Positions 32,906-44,422 of a stretch of 64,000 nucleotides of DNA are shown here, piece after piece. A program made the position numbers and the translations under genes. Source of the DNA: Eurosta solidaginis (lineage: Eukaryota > Arthropoda > Insecta > Diptera > Tephritidae); contig NC_090321.1 in NCBI RefSeq assembly GCF_040869045.1, positions 134,655,689 to 134,719,688 on the forward strand, written 5' to 3'. The notes under the pieces are model-generated. The model searched no databases. It was not told where the DNA came from and worked only from the letters and a program-made list of their open reading frames with translations. How positions within the stretch are numbered: position 1 is the first letter of the stretch; the number at the start of each line of letters is the position of its first letter.

Positions 32906-35900
32906 AACGATCCATTATGACGGTGACGGATAATGGAACTATTATTAAACTTACTCGTCGCCTATTCATATTTGATAAATTCAATAAACTTAATTTTCTT
33001 ATCGATACCGGCGCAGTTGTATCAGTTATTCCTTTTTCTAAATTTAAAATTTATAAAAGAAATTCGGATCTTACTTTTACCGCGGCAAACGGTTCTTCAA
33101 TTGAAACTTTCGGTACAAAACTACTTAAAATTGATTTAGGTTTAAGAAGAGATTTTGAATTTCCATTCATTATTGTGAACATTGATACACCCATTTTAGG
33201 AGCAAACTTTTTAGAAAAATTCGGAATTATTGTCAATATTAAAAATAAAGAAATAATGGATTCTACTACAAGAATTAAAGTTGCTGGATCTTCTGGATTT
33301 TCTGATATTTTCTCACTCAAAATTCCTATTGTCGAAAATAAGTTTTCAAAATTACTTAATGAATTTCCATCTATTACCTGTGAACCAGATTATACTAAAA
33401 AAGTTAAACACCATACGGTTCACAGGATAGAAACAAAAGGTATTTTACCATTTTCGAAACCCAGACGTCTTGATCCAATCAAACTTAAAATTGCTAAAAC
33501 TGAATTTGAATTTTTAGTTAAAACTGGTATATGCAGACCCTCAAATTCTCCTATTGCATCTCCACTTCATCTCGTTCCTAAAAAAGAACCAAATGATTGG
33601 AGACCTTGCGGAGACTATCGAAGACTTAATTTTATTACTACACCAGATCGGTATCCTTTACCACATATTCACGATTTAACAATTGATTTAAAAAACAAAC
33701 AATTTTTTTCCAAAATTGATCTTGTGCGTGCCTACCACCAAATTCCAATGGCAGAAGAAGACATTCATAAAACTGCAATAACTACCCCTTTTGGAATGTT
33801 TGAATTCGTAAGAATGCCCTTCGGTTTACGAAACAGTGCTCAAACTTTCCAACGCTTTATTAATGAAGTATTTTCTGATTTCGATTTTGTATTTACATAC
33901 ATTGATGACATTCTTATTGCCAGTGATAATGAAGATCAACATATAAATCATTTAAAACCAGTTTTCAAAAGACTTGAAGAATATAATTTAAATATTAAAC
34001 CTTCAAAATGTACTCTCGGTGTAAATAAATTAAATTTCTTAAGTTACGAAATTTCAGGCGAAGGTATTAAACCATCTTTAGATAGAATTGAAATCATAAC
34101 AAATTTTGAAAAACCAATTTCTATAAATAAATTACAAAAATTTTTAGGTATGATAAATTACTATCACAGATATATTAAAATGTTAGCAACAGAACTTAGT
34201 CCTCTTCATGAAATGTTAACACATGCAATTAAAAACAAACTCAAACAATTAAATTGGACAAATGAAACCACAACAGCTTTCGAAAATGTTAAAAAACTTT
34301 TTGCTAAAAATACTTTACTTACACATTTCGAAAAAAATGGTACTTTATCATTAGCAGTAGATGCATCAAATGTTGCTATTGGAGCAGTTCTTCAACAGAC
34401 TAGCAATAATATACTAGAACCCTTAGCTTATATTTCAAGAAAATTAACTACAACAGAAACTAAATATTCAACATTTGATCGTGAACTTTTGGCAATTTAT
34501 AATTCAATTAAACATTTTAAACATTTTCTTGAAGGTAGAACTTTTACAATTTATACTGACCATAAACCTTTAATTCATGTTCTAAATTCTAAAGTAGATA
34601 GATCTCCTCGTCAACTACGTCATCTTGAATATATTGCTCAATTTACAAATGATATTCAATATATACGTGGAAAAGACAACATAGTTGCCGACACACTTTC
34701 CCGTTTTCCAGAAATAAATGCAATTTCAACTCAAGATATAAATTTAGAAACTTTATATAAAGAACAACAAACTGATACATTTTTACAAAAAACCATTTCT
34801 GATCAAAATTCTAAAAATAATTTAAAGGAAATTCATATTCCAGTTATTAATTTAAATATATGGTGTGATGTTTCTCTACAACCTTTTCGACCTTATGTTC
34901 CACATTCTATGAGAAGAATTATATTTGACAAAATTCACTCATTATCTCATCCAAGTATAAGAACAACTAGAAAATTAATTCAAAATAAATATTATTGGCC
35001 TAACATGCGTAAAGAGATTAACGATTGGACTTCATCTTGCATCAATTGTCAAAAATCCAAAATTTCAAGACATACTAAATCTCCTATCCAAAAAATTCAA
35101 ATACCATCAGGCCGTTTTGAACATATTCATATGGATATTGTTGGACCTCTTCCAGTTTCAAATGGAAATTGTTATATTTTAACAATTATTGACAGATTTT
35201 CACGTTGGCCTGAAGCTTATCCGCTTAAATATATTTCAACAAATACTATAGTAAAAACTTTTATTCAAAATTATATACCACGATTTGGTATACCATTAAA
35301 TATTACAGTAGATCAAGGTTCACAATTCACCTCAAAATTTTTTACAGAATTAACTAAACTTTTAGGTTCTCATAAAATTCATACATCTCCTTACCATCCC
35401 CAAGCAAATGGCATGATAGAGAGATTTCATCGAACTTTAAAAGCAGCAATTATAGCATCAAACGACTCGGTTCATTGGTCTGACATTTTACCATTCATTC
35501 TACTTGGTTTACGAACTTCTATTAAAGAAGATTTAAAATGTTCATCTGCTGAACTTGTTTATGGCCAAACACTTAGAATACCTGGTGAATTAATTATTTC
35601 AAATAGTAATAAAGAACATGATTTTTCTAATGACGCTCTTCATAAAATAAGAGAATATTTTTCACTTGTTCGTTCTAAAGTTTTTCATCATAACAAAGAA
35701 AATGTTTTCGTTCCTAAACAATTAGAAAATTGTGAGTATGTTTTTGTTAAAGTTCTTCGTAAATCTAATTTAGAATCACCTTATGAAGGACCTTTTAAAG
35801 TTATATCTAAGAAACATAAAACATTTACAATTCAATACAATAATACTATTAAAAATATTTCAATTGATTTACTTAAACCAGCAAACATACTTATTAACAC

Positions 35901-35964
35901 TAATTTAAATACAAATACATTAAACAACAAAAAACAAAAAAAGGTTACATTTAATATTAATTAA
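32884..35964 (+). CDS. pol: Pol polyprotein: protease, RT, RNase H, integrase
   Basis: 1026 codons in one open frame. Protease: [13 protein letters not shown], active site about residue 41. Reverse transcriptase: [28 protein letters not shown] and catalytic YIDD about 339. RNase [17 protein letters not shown] about 490 and [15 protein letters not shown], then YTDHKPL. Integrase: zinc-binding H...H...C..C (HSLSHPS to CINCQK, about 680-725), DDE residues in HMDIVGP (about 748), [10 protein letters not shown] (about 809) and ANGMIERFH (about 845), and a GPF/Y-type module PYEGPFKVI about 966. The protein makes the DNA copy and inserts it. Expressed by -1 frameshifting from gag; the listed start is where the open frame overlaps gag, not a true initiation codon. 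No break found. Confidence 0.93.
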   Translation: MRTKFKLKRSIMTVTDNGTIIKLTRRLFIFDKFNKLNFLIDTGAVVSVIPFSKFKIYKRNSDLTFTAANGSSIETFGTKLLKIDLGLRRDFEFPFIIVNIDTPILGANFLEKFGIIVNIKNKEIMDSTTRIKVAGSSGFSDIFSLKIPIVENKFSKLLNEFPSITCEPDYTKKVKHHTVHRIETKGILPFSKPRRLDPIKLKIAKTEFEFLVKTGICRPSNSPIASPLHLVPKKEPNDWRPCGDYRRLNFITTPDRYPLPHIHDLTIDLKNKQFFSKIDLVRAYHQIPMAEEDIHKTAITTPFGMFEFVRMPFGLRNSAQTFQRFINEVFSDFDFVFTYIDDILIASDNEDQHINHLKPVFKRLEEYNLNIKPSKCTLGVNKLNFLSYEISGEGIKPSLDRIEIITNFEKPISINKLQKFLGMINYYHRYIKMLATELSPLHEMLTHAIKNKLKQLNWTNETTTAFENVKKLFAKNTLLTHFEKNGTLSLAVDASNVAIGAVLQQTSNNILEPLAYISRKLTTTETKYSTFDRELLAIYNSIKHFKHFLEGRTFTIYTDHKPLIHVLNSKVDRSPRQLRHLEYIAQFTNDIQYIRGKDNIVADTLSRFPEINAISTQDINLETLYKEQQTDTFLQKTISDQNSKNNLKEIHIPVINLNIWCDVSLQPFRPYVPHSMRRIIFDKIHSLSHPSIRTTRKLIQNKYYWPNMRKEINDWTSSCINCQKSKISRHTKSPIQKIQIPSGRFEHIHMDIVGPLPVSNGNCYILTIIDRFSRWPEAYPLKYISTNTIVKTFIQNYIPRFGIPLNITVDQGSQFTSKFFTELTKLLGSHKIHTSPYHPQANGMIERFHRTLKAAIIASNDSVHWSDILPFILLGLRTSIKEDLKCSSAELVYGQTLRIPGELIISNSNKEHDFSNDALHKIREYFSLVRSKVFHHNKENVFVPKQLENCEYVFVKVLRKSNLESPYEGPFKVISKKHKTFTIQYNNTIKNISIDLLKPANILINTNLNTNTLNNKKQKKVTFNIN
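32893..32899 (+). promoter_or_regulatory. -1 ribosomal frameshift heptamer
   Basis: A AAT TTA, read in the gag frame as ...caA AAT TTA aac tga, fits X XXY YYZ exactly in the correct register. Slipping back one base gives AAA TTT and enters the pol frame three codons before the gag stop at 32903. The pol frame has no good ATG of its own before the protease, which supports a Gag-Pol fusion. No downstream pseudoknot was checked. Confidence 0.7.
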
Positions 35965-35989
35965 TAATTTGTTTGTTTCAAATTTTCTT

Positions 35990-36003
35990 GGAGGGGGAGT
36001 AAA
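35990..36003 (+). other. Polypurine tract
   Basis: GGAGGGGGAG followed by TAAA directly before the 3' LTR. It primes plus-strand DNA synthesis. The same GGAGGGGGAGTAAA occurs at the relic LTR near 12985 (minus strand), so the two elements are related. Confidence 0.8.
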
Positions 36004-36214
36004 TATAGTGTTAACTACTTTGTACTCTTTACTTTAATTTTTAAAATAATTTTAATTGAGTTTTCGTGTTAACTTAAAATTTTGAATAACTTCAAAAAAA
36101 GAAAATTCTAATTAGTTATGAAAAAATTTAAACTCAAAAATAAACAAAAATAAATTTTATATTGCAAATCAAAATAAAAGAATTTTTTTAAAATATCAAC
36201 TTGAATGTTGATAT
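36004..36214 (+). repeat. 3' LTR
   Basis: 211 bp, same ends as the 5' LTR, followed by ACTCAT. Confidence 0.88.
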
Positions 36215-36424
36215 ACTCATACTCTGTAAAAGGTATCGAGTATACTCGATCCAACTGAGTACTTCGAAATTTTTGCCAAAAGTGAGAAAAATTTTTTAAA
36301 ATGAGATCGAAGAAACCGGATTAATCTCCTCGGAGGTAAATCGCGTAAACTATTTTTTTTTTATTTCATTAAACGTTTCGTGGAGAGATTAACTAAATAG
36401 AACTTATGTACTTTGCACTGTCAT

Positions 36425-37640
36425 ATATCAAATGGTTGTTGTTGTTGTAACTGTGCTTCGCCCCATCCAATAGGTGCACACACGCACAAATTGTCATAAA
36501 TATCCTCTAACGGGAGTCCAAAGAAACCTGCAGTATCAACACAGGCGGACCACATCGAAAGGGATGTTAAAGGCGTTCGTTCCACATTGCAATTGAAAAT
36601 ATGGTTGGTGTCATGTGGTGTATTCGTAATTGGTTAGAATTTAGCCAGTTACAGTATCCAGATCAAAGTTGAGCTAGATCGACGCGCGTCTCCCTAGGGG
36701 ATTACTTTCCTCTTCTGCGAGCTCAGGGTATTTAACTGTACGAACGGGGTTCGCCATACAATTCCTGGCACGGAGGTCCGCGGCCTTTTTGTGAATTTCT
36801 CTGACGACCTTATTGTTTTAGGGGCGTGGTCCTTTAATTCGATGTTTGTTGGGAAGCCCAGGTTTCTGTGTATTCAGCAGAAACTGTTCAGCATTTCATT
36901 TCTCGCACTAATGGGAAATACTCTCGCCTCACTATGTAGGTGGCGCTCTGGGAACATAATAAGACAGCCCATAACGGTTCTCAGAGCGGTGTTTTGACAG
37001 GTCTGTATTATCTTCCAGTGAGTAACCTTTAGGCTCGGCGACCATATCGGAGACGCGAAGCATACAAGCGTCTACTACTTATCTTTACCCCAAACTGCTG
37101 GCGGCAAGGGCTTTGAGGATTTTGTTACGGCTCTGGATTCTATGTCGGTACAATTGAGGATGCATGCTCACCAAAATGTAGTTCCGGATCGAACGTCCCA
37201 CCTAGTGTTTTTGGTAGTCGTGTGGGTAATGCCATCGACGTTGATATCCAATATGGTCGACATTTGTTTTGTGTATGTTGTAAAAAAGGCAGCCTATAAA
37301 TCATAGGTCGGTGACAATTTCAGGTCAGATAGTTGTTTATTTTATTACATAGCTCATCGATGGGGGTGAGAGAACCTGTAGCCATTATCATGCAGTCATC
37401 AGCGTAGGAAACAATGGTAACGCCTTCTGGTGGCGAAGGTAGCTTCGATATGTAGAAATTAAACAAAAGCGGGGATAGAACACCACCCTGTGGCACCCCT
37501 CGTTTATGTCTTCTGAGTTTAGGTGTCACGTTCCTGAATTGCACCGATGCCTGTTGACAAGACAGATAATTTGCGGTCCACCTTTTGAGACTCGGAGGAA
37601 GAGGGGATTTTCGATTAACAGTTGGCAAATTAAGCAAAGT
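36425..37640 (-). pseudogene. Jockey-type LINE, RT C-terminal part and 3' end
   Basis: Minus strand. The frame at 37637-37320 has RGVPQGGVLSPLLFNFYISKL and SYADDCMIM with the catalytic YADD intact. Downstream frames (37320-36430) are broken but match the end of Jockey-like RTs, ending in a region also present at 63435-64000 (same CTGCAG..., ATGGTTGGTGTCATGTGG stretches on the plus strand). The 3' end is a CAACAACAA tail at 36425-36440. 5' truncated near 37640. Confidence 0.78.
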
Positions 37641-38362
37641 AGTACTAAATTATATTGTACATCGCAACTTTTTTATCCACTCCCCAAGTTTCAACATTTT
37701 ATCAGTATTTGTTAAGGCATTGTTCCTTTTTCCCATCTTTGAAAGTAGACGTAGATATAATCTGATTTCGACCATTTCCAATACCAATATATCGTCGACG
37801 ATGCTGTAAAAGCTGCTAACTCAATCCACCAAAATTTCACAATAAAACGAAAAAACGCCATGCACAAGTTAAAATGTATTGAAATTGTATGTAGTTAGCA
37901 GCTTTTTATAATTTTGTTGTTAAGTTAAACGGGGAGCTTTTACCGCATCGTCGACGATCTCAATATATGCTCAAGTTTTGGTGTTAATGGACTGAATATA
38001 TTAATCTTAAACAGGTAGACCATCGACGCTCGGTCAAGTATGGGCAAAAGTATCGAGTTAAAGTATCGATACTTTACTTAGTACTTGGAAAAAGCATCGA
38101 GTACGAAATACTCGAGAGATTTTTGGAAAAGTATCGATACTATTCACTCAGTACTCGTATCTTTCTATCACTACTGCTGGCGAACTGTCGTAAGAACCTA
38201 CTCTTTCGTGTACTGAAATCGCCTCCACAGCAAAAACACAAATACATAGCTTTCCAATTAAATACAAAAGAAAGCGGTGGCGAAACATATTTATATAATA
38301 CCAAAAAGGCCGACAAAAAATACTCAATTATTTGCTAATTCAATTAAATTTAAAACAAAAAC
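37641..38362. other. Unassigned DNA with a MITE and GTATCGATAC repeats
   Basis: 37641-37790 holds nothing recognised. 37791-37958 is a MITE (separate entry). 38035-38175 has repeated GTATCGATAC and TACTCGAG motifs like those flanking the LTR element. 38176-38338 is open on the plus strand but has no recognisable domain. Confidence 0.5.
37791..37958. mobile_element. 168-bp MITE with TIRs
   Basis: Left end ATCGTCGACGATGCTGTAAA and right end (reverse complement) ATCGTCGACGATGCGGTAAA match over about 23 bases with one mismatch. Each end contains the palindrome ATCGTCGACGAT. AATATA is present on both sides, but not as a clean duplication. Confidence 0.65.
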
Positions 38363-38640
38363 AAGTAAAGGTGTCTAAATTCGGGTGTAACCGAACATTA
38401 TATACTCAGCGTGAGCTTCAATTGTATATTTCATTACAGATAAATTACTTCTCTACATAATACGTGGCACCGCCCGTTTAAAAAAATGTCTCCCCATTTC
38501 CTCTTACAATAAAACTTTACAAGTTAAATATCATTGATTCAAAACTATTTTTTGCTAAGTTATAGCTTATTATTCTAGTCTACGACCCTTTTAAACTTGT
38601 TTTATATCTAAGCTGCCGTGATCTTTAACTGATCCCGTCC
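38363..38640 (+). repeat. Dispersed repeat starting ACAAGTAAGG
   Basis: ACAAGTAAAGGTGTCTAAAT followed by TTCGGGTGTAACCGAA, a short hairpin, then GTGGCACCGCCC. The same start is found at 53950-54420 and, shorter, at 14172. A common insect dispersed repeat; its class is not decided. Confidence 0.55.
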
Positions 38641-38679
38641 ATTTTTACTACACTCAAAAAAAATTTTCCTAAAACTGAG

Positions 38680-39310
38680 GAAAATAGCTATCAAACTGAG
38701 AAAAAACAGGTATGATTTTGCGCCATTGAAAAGTTCTCCTCAATCAAGATAAGTAATTTTCCTAAAAATGAAGATATTTTTTTTCTACGGTTTTAGGAAA
38801 ATTATCTAAGGAAAGAAAAAATGTGTTAATAAAATAAGGAAATAACTGTATAGAATTTATGAAAGTATTTTCCTTAAAATTAATAATAAATTAGTTAAAA
38901 ATAGGAAAAAAGTATTTGTTTCATTGAAAAGCATTTCTTCAAAAGGAATAGGGATTATCGTAAGAAAGAGAAGAGGCTTTCTTACAATATGAAAATATTT
39001 GTATTGAATTTTTAGAAGTGTTTTCTTTAAAATGACTAATATTTTACTAAAAAATACTAAAAATTGCTCAGTTTCGAGAAAACAAATCCTAAGAATGAGG
39101 TCTATTTTTCCGGTATTTGGAGAAAATATTTTTCAAAATGAGTAATACTTTACTTGAAAGTAGCAAAAATTTCTTACTTTCGAGAAAAAAAATCCTAAAA
39201 ATTAGTTAAATTTTTCCAGCCTTTGGAGAAAATATTTCTTTAAATCTGGGGTACATTAAAAACAAAATATTTCCTCGGGTTTTCTTTAATTAGTTTTATT
39301 ATTATATTTA
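38680..39310. repeat. Subterminal AT-rich degenerate repeats of the EnSpm element
   Basis: Repeated pieces such as GAGAAAATATTTTTCAAAATGA and CTAAAAATTGCTCAGTTTCGAG occur two to four times with drift. Ends of the same type are found at 46854 and 47669. They may be transposase binding sites. Confidence 0.45.
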
Positions 39311-39732
39311 TTTCAGGAATTAAACAAGACAGTAAAAATTACATAACTATGAAACATATGGTATATTTCAATTTTATTCTTGTACTAATCATATGTGTGT
39401 ATATAAGCATGTCCGTTATATACATAAATACCAAGTTCACTTTTTCTTTAACGCCTTTTTACATTTAAACGGAAACTGTTTAATATCTTTTGCACTTAAT
39501 GCTTTTTTAATGTAATACTAGGGTGCAATTTACAAAAAACGGTTTCCAGGTGAAATCATTGTTTAAATTGCCTTGGATATAACGGACAGCCCAAACAATC
39601 CATTTACATCCATAATTAATATTACACATAATAATATACATAGTAATTATAACAAAAATAAAAATTTATTTGCAAATATATATCGATATTAAAAGAACTG
39701 CTTTGGTCTCAAAAACATTCGATTTTGAACTG

Positions 39733-41020
39733 TTAAAGATGAATTGGTGTATTTTTTAAGTTATCTGCGTTAAAAGGTTTAAATTCTGACGATTTCCCAC
39801 CAACTTCGTACGATAAAAAATGTGCATTATATGTTAGAATACTAATTTTTCCACAAAACATGAAAGTTTTATTATCCTTTATGAAAATCTCAAGTATTTG
39901 GCAAGCGGAAAAATTGGCATCATAAAAAAATATAATAAAATTCCGTTTATAAAATGTATTATACCTTTTGAAACTTAAATAACATACACATTCTTCCAGT
40001 GTTTCATTATTAAACATACTCTGTAAATGCGTCCAATACAAAGAACATTGTAGCAAACCTATTTTTTTACCAAGTAAAATCTCAATATTTTCGAAATTAT
40101 TTACAGTTTCCGAAAATACTATTGCAAACTTAATGGCTAAAGACCATGTTAAGTTTTTTCTTGACGTAATATTTTTAGCATATTCTTTCAACTGTATATG
40201 CTTTGATTCAAAAGGTAGTGTCTAAAGCAATTTCAAGGGACCCGAATGTTCAAGCACTCTACAGTAGTGGATGAGAAGATGATGCTTTGGTTTCAAAGTA
40301 TCATAAAAAATGATTGGGTAATGCCTGTTATGAGTTTGTATATAAGATTTTAAATTTATCATATCTAAGCTCGTGTACTCAGACAATAACAACAAGTCCA
40401 ATAGCTCTATAAGATTCAAAACAAATTTCCATACGATATCATCTCTTTCTACTACATCTCCAACAATCAAAGTAAAAAAATGAGCAAATGTTAGCATTTC
40501 TCGACCAGAAAGCTTCAAGTTAAATGATTTTATATGATGCAACTGAAGAGAAGGTGATTTGTTCCCATTTTCAGTTTTACCATAGTCAAAATTTTGTTTC
40601 CGAAGATTAGGAAATTCCAATTCAAAAGTTTTCGTATTGATATAATGTAGGATAATATTACAAAAACCATATTTCAATACGCCCTCTAGGATATCATGTA
40701 ATATATCAACATAATAGTTTTCAGTAACATTAAAATTATGTATTTTATTAAAAATAAAATTTTCAGTAATCCCTGTGTTTCCGAAATCATTTTGTACAAT
40801 ATCCTGCTCATAACTAAGTTTATTTCGCAACTTGTCAAATTCTTCTGTAAATGCTGACTTTGTGTCTATTTTATTAGCTTTACAAAATCTACAAAAATAG
40901 TTTGAGGAAAATTATCTAGAAAAACCGAGAATATTATTTAATGCTAAGTTGTCTCCTGCTACTAAACCCAAGCAAGGAAAAATTGATAACTGATCACAGT
41001 TGTAGATAATAATTTACGGT
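39733..41020 (-). pseudogene. EnSpm/CACTA transposase relic (TNP2-like)
   Basis: Minus-strand frame of about 420 codons, with homology to the relic at 62100-60171. Motifs in order: CLGLVAGDNLALNNILGF, SNYFCRFCK (Cys pair), NYYVDILHDILEGVLKYG, LSGREMLTFAHFFTLIVGD, LKPKHHLLIHYCRVLEHSGP, FESKH and SRKNLTWSLAIKFAI. It has two in-frame stops in otherwise continuous reading: TAA at 40914-40912 and TAG at 40224-40222, where a Trp is normal. No frameshift was seen between 40997 and 39733, so decay is recent in type. Family motifs are recalled from insect EnSpm transposases. Confidence 0.75.
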
Positions 41021-41289
41021 ATTTCGATGTAAGATTTTGTTTGTTTTCGTAGAACTTTAGGATTTGTTTTCCACTAGCTGTTTCATTGAAATATCTTCTA
41101 CAGATTTCTGTTACAAGTTTTAAAAATGCTATACAAAACAGTTGTAAATACTGTATACAAATTAAGTGATCTGTTTAGGTGATCACCACTGGTGCAGTCA
41201 AATAACGCCCGAAGGCTTTATTTTTTTTATACAATAAAATTAATAAAAAGAAAATGCATTTTTTGATTTAATTTAATTAAAATAATAAA

Positions 41290-41720
41290 ATAATACTGAT
41301 ACTCCCAGTCATACCACCCAATTCCATTCCTAGTTCTACTCCCAATCCTAGTCCTACTACTATTCCAATTCCATTCCCATCCATACAACAACTCCTATCT
41401 TGTTCTTACTCCCACTTCCACTTCCATTCCTGCGCCTGCACTTGCTCCCATCCCTTTCTTACTACTACTACTCCAATCCCATTCCAACTTCCACTTCCAC
41501 TCCCATTCCTCCTCACACGTCCACTCCCATTCCTCCCAGTCCTACTCCCAATCCTAGTACTACTCCTACTCCATTTCCATTCCCATTCATACTACCACTC
41601 CCATCTTGTTCTTACTCCCACTTCCACTTCCATTCCTGCGCCTGCACCTTCTCCCATCCCTTTCTTACTACTACTACTCCAATCCCATTCCTACTCCCAC
41701 TCCCCCTCCCGCAAAGTCAA
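41290..41720. repeat. CT-rich tandem repeat, about 207-bp period
   Basis: Pyrimidine-rich, built of CCATTCC and ACTCC units. A longer unit (TCTTGTTCTTACTCCCACTT... to ...CCAATCCCATTCC) starts at 41398 and again about 207 bases later. The plus-strand open frame 41400-41774 (Pro/Thr/Leu-rich) is a product of this repeat, not a gene. Confidence 0.8.
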
Positions 41721-41770
41721 GACGAACTTGGCACTGATTTTCATTTTCTAGCAGCAAGTACACTTACATC

Positions 41771-42167
41771 CTAAACACTTCTGATACCACTGTTGAAACT
41801 TGAGGCTGGTGGCATGGGTTCCGATAAACAATGTGTCTCTGTAGTACCTCCTTCACCCTGTGAACAAAAATTATTTTAAATATTTTATGATTAAAAATGT
41901 TATGTTTTATTACTTCTTCCGCTTTCCATTTTAAAAGATTTCTCTCAAATAATACGCGCTGTCCAAACATAGATTTGTCAATTAGGGTATCCAAATGATT
42001 TGGTTTCAAATGACGCAAGCTTTCAATTGTAAAGCCATTATCTTTATTTTTGAAGTCTTAAATAAGCATAACAACTATAAAATATAAAGCAATAACTTAC
42101 CTTTGAGAAGTTCAAAAAATACTCCTCCTTGCAGTTTCTCCACTAGATTTTTTAATTCTTCTGCCAT
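41771..42167 (-). CDS. Three-exon small protein with SAM-like pattern, in EnSpm element
   Basis: Predicted spliced gene on the minus strand: exon 1 42167-42101 (ATG), exon 2 42056-41914, exon 3 41857-41771 (TAG). Both introns are GT-AG (GTAAGT...TTTAAG, 44 nt; GTAATA...TTCACAG, 56 nt). The exon sum is 297 nt, exactly 99 codons. The product starts MAEELKNLVEKLQGGVFFEL and continues with GFTIESLRHLKPNHLDTLI and FGQRVLFERNLLKWK. This hydrophobic pattern resembles a SAM domain, a helical interaction module that I recall beside insect EnSpm transposases. The tail is Gly/Ser/Thr-rich. It lies upstream of the transposase relic on the same strand, so it may be an accessory protein or 5' exons of the transposase. 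The 44-nt intron is short. Confidence 0.5.
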
Positions 42168-42730
42168 TGCGCACACAATCGGATAAATGTATTTGTTAAC
42201 ACCCTAATGAAGAAATTAAACAATACATCAATATGTAAAAGTTTAGCAAAGGATTAATGTATGCTTTATTTACTTACAAATGCTTTATTTGCGACGATTT
42301 GACCGTGGATCGCAATTTTTGCGCTATTTTATTGGCAAAGAAACAGAACCTTTTTAAATCTTACCAAGAAGCGCAACTAACAGCTGATCGGTGAAAATTC
42401 GCACATTCACGCTGCTTGGCGTTGCGTTATTGCGCTCATACTGAGAGTGGCGCTGATACATAAATTCGGAACATGTCGCAATGGCGCCAGTGATGCCAAT
42501 AACACTTTTTACGTGTATTTTTTATAGACAGCTGTACTTGTACACAGGGTATTATAACTTTGATTGGATAACGAATGGTATAAAGAAATCGAGATAGATA
42601 TATATCAATGTGTCAAATTTCAGTGTAGTCTCATAAAACGTCAATACAAAAAATTGCATCAGGAAGTATTCTATGCGAAGACACTATTAAAAAATCTTTT
42701 CATGCGATTCCATTAAGACATTGCGCTGAT
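42168..42730. other. EnSpm interior, upstream of the small ORF
   Basis: No gene seen. 42290-42480 is GC-richer, with repeated TTGCGC / GCGCT pieces. It could contain the promoter of the element's genes, but no TATA box with initiator was found with confidence. Confidence 0.4.
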
Positions 42731-42745
42731 ATCAAACTTAATGTT

Positions 42746-43484
42746 ACTTACTTACTTAATTGGCGCTTAACCGTCTAAACGGTTATGGCCGTCCAACAAG
42801 GCGCGCCAGTCGCTCCTTCGCTCCGCCAACCGGCGCCAATTGGTCACAGCAAGGAAGTTTAAATCGTTTTCCACCTGGTCCTTCCAACGGAGTGGGGGCC
42901 GCCCTCTACCTCTGCTTCCATAGGCGGGTTCCGATAGAAACACTTTCTTGGCCGGAGCATCATCTTTCATTCGCATAACATGGCCTAGCCAGCGCAGCCG
43001 CTGCGTTTTAATTCGCTGGACTATGTTGATGTCTGTGTACAGCTCGTACAGCTCATCATTAAATCTTCTTCGGTACTCGCCATCGCCAACGCGTAGAGGT
43101 CCATAAATCTTTCGAAGAACTTTTCTCTCGAACACTCCCAAAGCCGCTTCATCTGCTGTTGTCTTGGTCCATGCTTCTGCCCCATATAGCAGGACGGGTA
43201 CGATAAGTGACTTGTAGAGTATGATTTTCGTTCGCCGAGAGAGGACTTTACTTTTCGATTGCCTACCTAGTCCAAAGTAGTATTTATTAGCAAGATTGAT
43301 TCTTCGCTGGATTTCAGTGCTGATGTTGTTGCTAGTGTTGATGCTGGTTCCCAAATAAACGAAGTCTTTTACTATTTCGAAATTATGGCTGCCAACAGTA
43401 GCGTGGTTGCCAAGGCGCATATGCGCTGACTCTTTGCTCGATGACAGCAGGTACTTCGTTTTGTCCTCATTCACCATCAAACCC
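42746..43484 (-). mobile_element. RTE-type LINE, 5'-truncated insertion with 15-bp TSD
   Basis: 739 bp, minus strand. The 3' end carries an AAGTAAGTAAGT tail (42746-42757). The perfect 15-bp duplication ATCAAACTTAATGTT lies at 42731-42745 and 43485-43499. The inserted sequence encodes the end of an RTE reverse transcriptase. The target is the loop of a 12-bp inverted repeat (see findings). Confidence 0.92.
42767..43484 (-). pseudogene. RTE reverse transcriptase, C-terminal part
   Basis: Open on the minus strand from the truncation: LMVNEDKTKYLLSSSKE, then FVYLGTSINT, ILYKSLIVPVLLYGAEAW, ERKVLRKIYGPL, RLRWLGHVMRM and RGRGRPPLRWKDQVE. These are standard end motifs of RTE-type RTs. No frame break is visible in these 240 codons. 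The catalytic YADD part is missing, so it is a 5'-truncated dead copy. The open frame extends upstream to 43570 only because the flanking DNA happens to be open; those first 30 residues are not RTE. Confidence 0.88.
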
Positions 43485-43927
43485 ATCAAACTTAATGTTG
43501 GCCTCACGATATCAGCGCATGAAGATTGACGCCAATACTTACCCCTGCAAGTTTGCAGCAGATGCCACATTGTTACAAATTTAAATTAAGATATTTTTTT
43601 ATTATTTTTGGTTATTTACCTACGACCGGAAAATGGCTCATTCGTACTGCATGCGTTGCTCCAGCTCAACTACGTAGCAGTATGCACGTGGCAACAAGCA
43701 GTAACATTGCATTCCTGGTACTTGCACCTGCTATCATACAAGTTTTCATGACTTTTGCTCAAAATAGCTAAAGTTGTTCATTTGCAACAAAATAATTTTT
43801 TGGTTTTGTTACCTATAATGATTTATCTGAATCAAACATTTTGGAAAAAATAGCCAAACTGGAAAACGCCTCAAAATTGTATTTGGCTCTTATTGCTTGT
43901 TGCATCAGATGTACTGCTAAAGGGCTT

Positions 43928-44262
43928 ATTAATGGTGACTTAACCTTAATCACCAAGCTGATCGAAAAAACTGTATGAAAATCAATGAAATCGATTAATG
44001 GTGACATACCATAACGCTAACGCCTTAACTATACCATATCCAACGAATTGTTTTTTCGTTTTCTGCCATATCCATAAACACCTGATTGCCATTTTTGTGT
44101 TATTGAACATTTTTGTGTTTGCTTGTATTTGGTTTTTCGAAATTAAAATTATATTTTTCGTGAAAAAGCGGAAAATAAAATATAAATGTCTCTCAAGAGA
44201 TATTTGCAAAAAACGCGAAATGAGGCATCGTTTAAGCTGTTTAAGGTTATGGCACCATTAAT
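43928..44262. mobile_element. MITE, ATTAATGGTG family, copy 2
   Basis: 335 bp. Left ATTAATGGTGACTTAACCTT and right (complement) ATTAATGGTGCCATAACCTT. Same family as 29496-29828. No transposase. Confidence 0.72.
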
Positions 44263-44422
44263 GGATCACATTGGAGACGGTTAAGGGGATGTTTAATAAA
44301 ACTTTTGTGGCGCGTTGCGTGACATTTAATTTTTGACAGCTAAGATAAATGCTGGTAATTAAACGCAACATGTATCATAAATGATATTTTTGAAGAAAAA
44401 TCCACGCAAGTGGGCGAAATGC

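Larger units (their letters stand above)
30348..36214 (+). mobile_element. Complete Ty3/gypsy LTR retrotransposon (CsRn1-like)
   Basis: 5867 bp with 211-bp direct LTRs (30348-30558, 36004-36214) about 97% identical by eye, a primer site just after the 5' LTR, gag, pol in the -1 frame and a polypurine tract. ACTCAT flanks both sides (30342-30347, 36215-36220), consistent with a target duplication; a shorter TATA duplication with slightly smaller LTRs is an alternative. No env frame is present. All catalytic motifs are intact, so it may be a recently active copy. The Cys-His-Cys-Cys knuckle of gag suggests the CsRn1 clade. Confidence 0.9.

Noticed and set aside
36425..37640. Active Jockey element because YADD is intact
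   Set aside because: Only the last part is present and the downstream frames are broken.
41400..41774. Pro/Thr/Leu-rich 124-codon frame
   Set aside because: Product of a pyrimidine-rich tandem repeat; no start context or domain.
42767..43570. 267-codon frame taken as one protein
   Set aside because: The first 30 residues come from DNA outside the RTE insertion (target duplication at 43485-43499), so the frame is a chance fusion.
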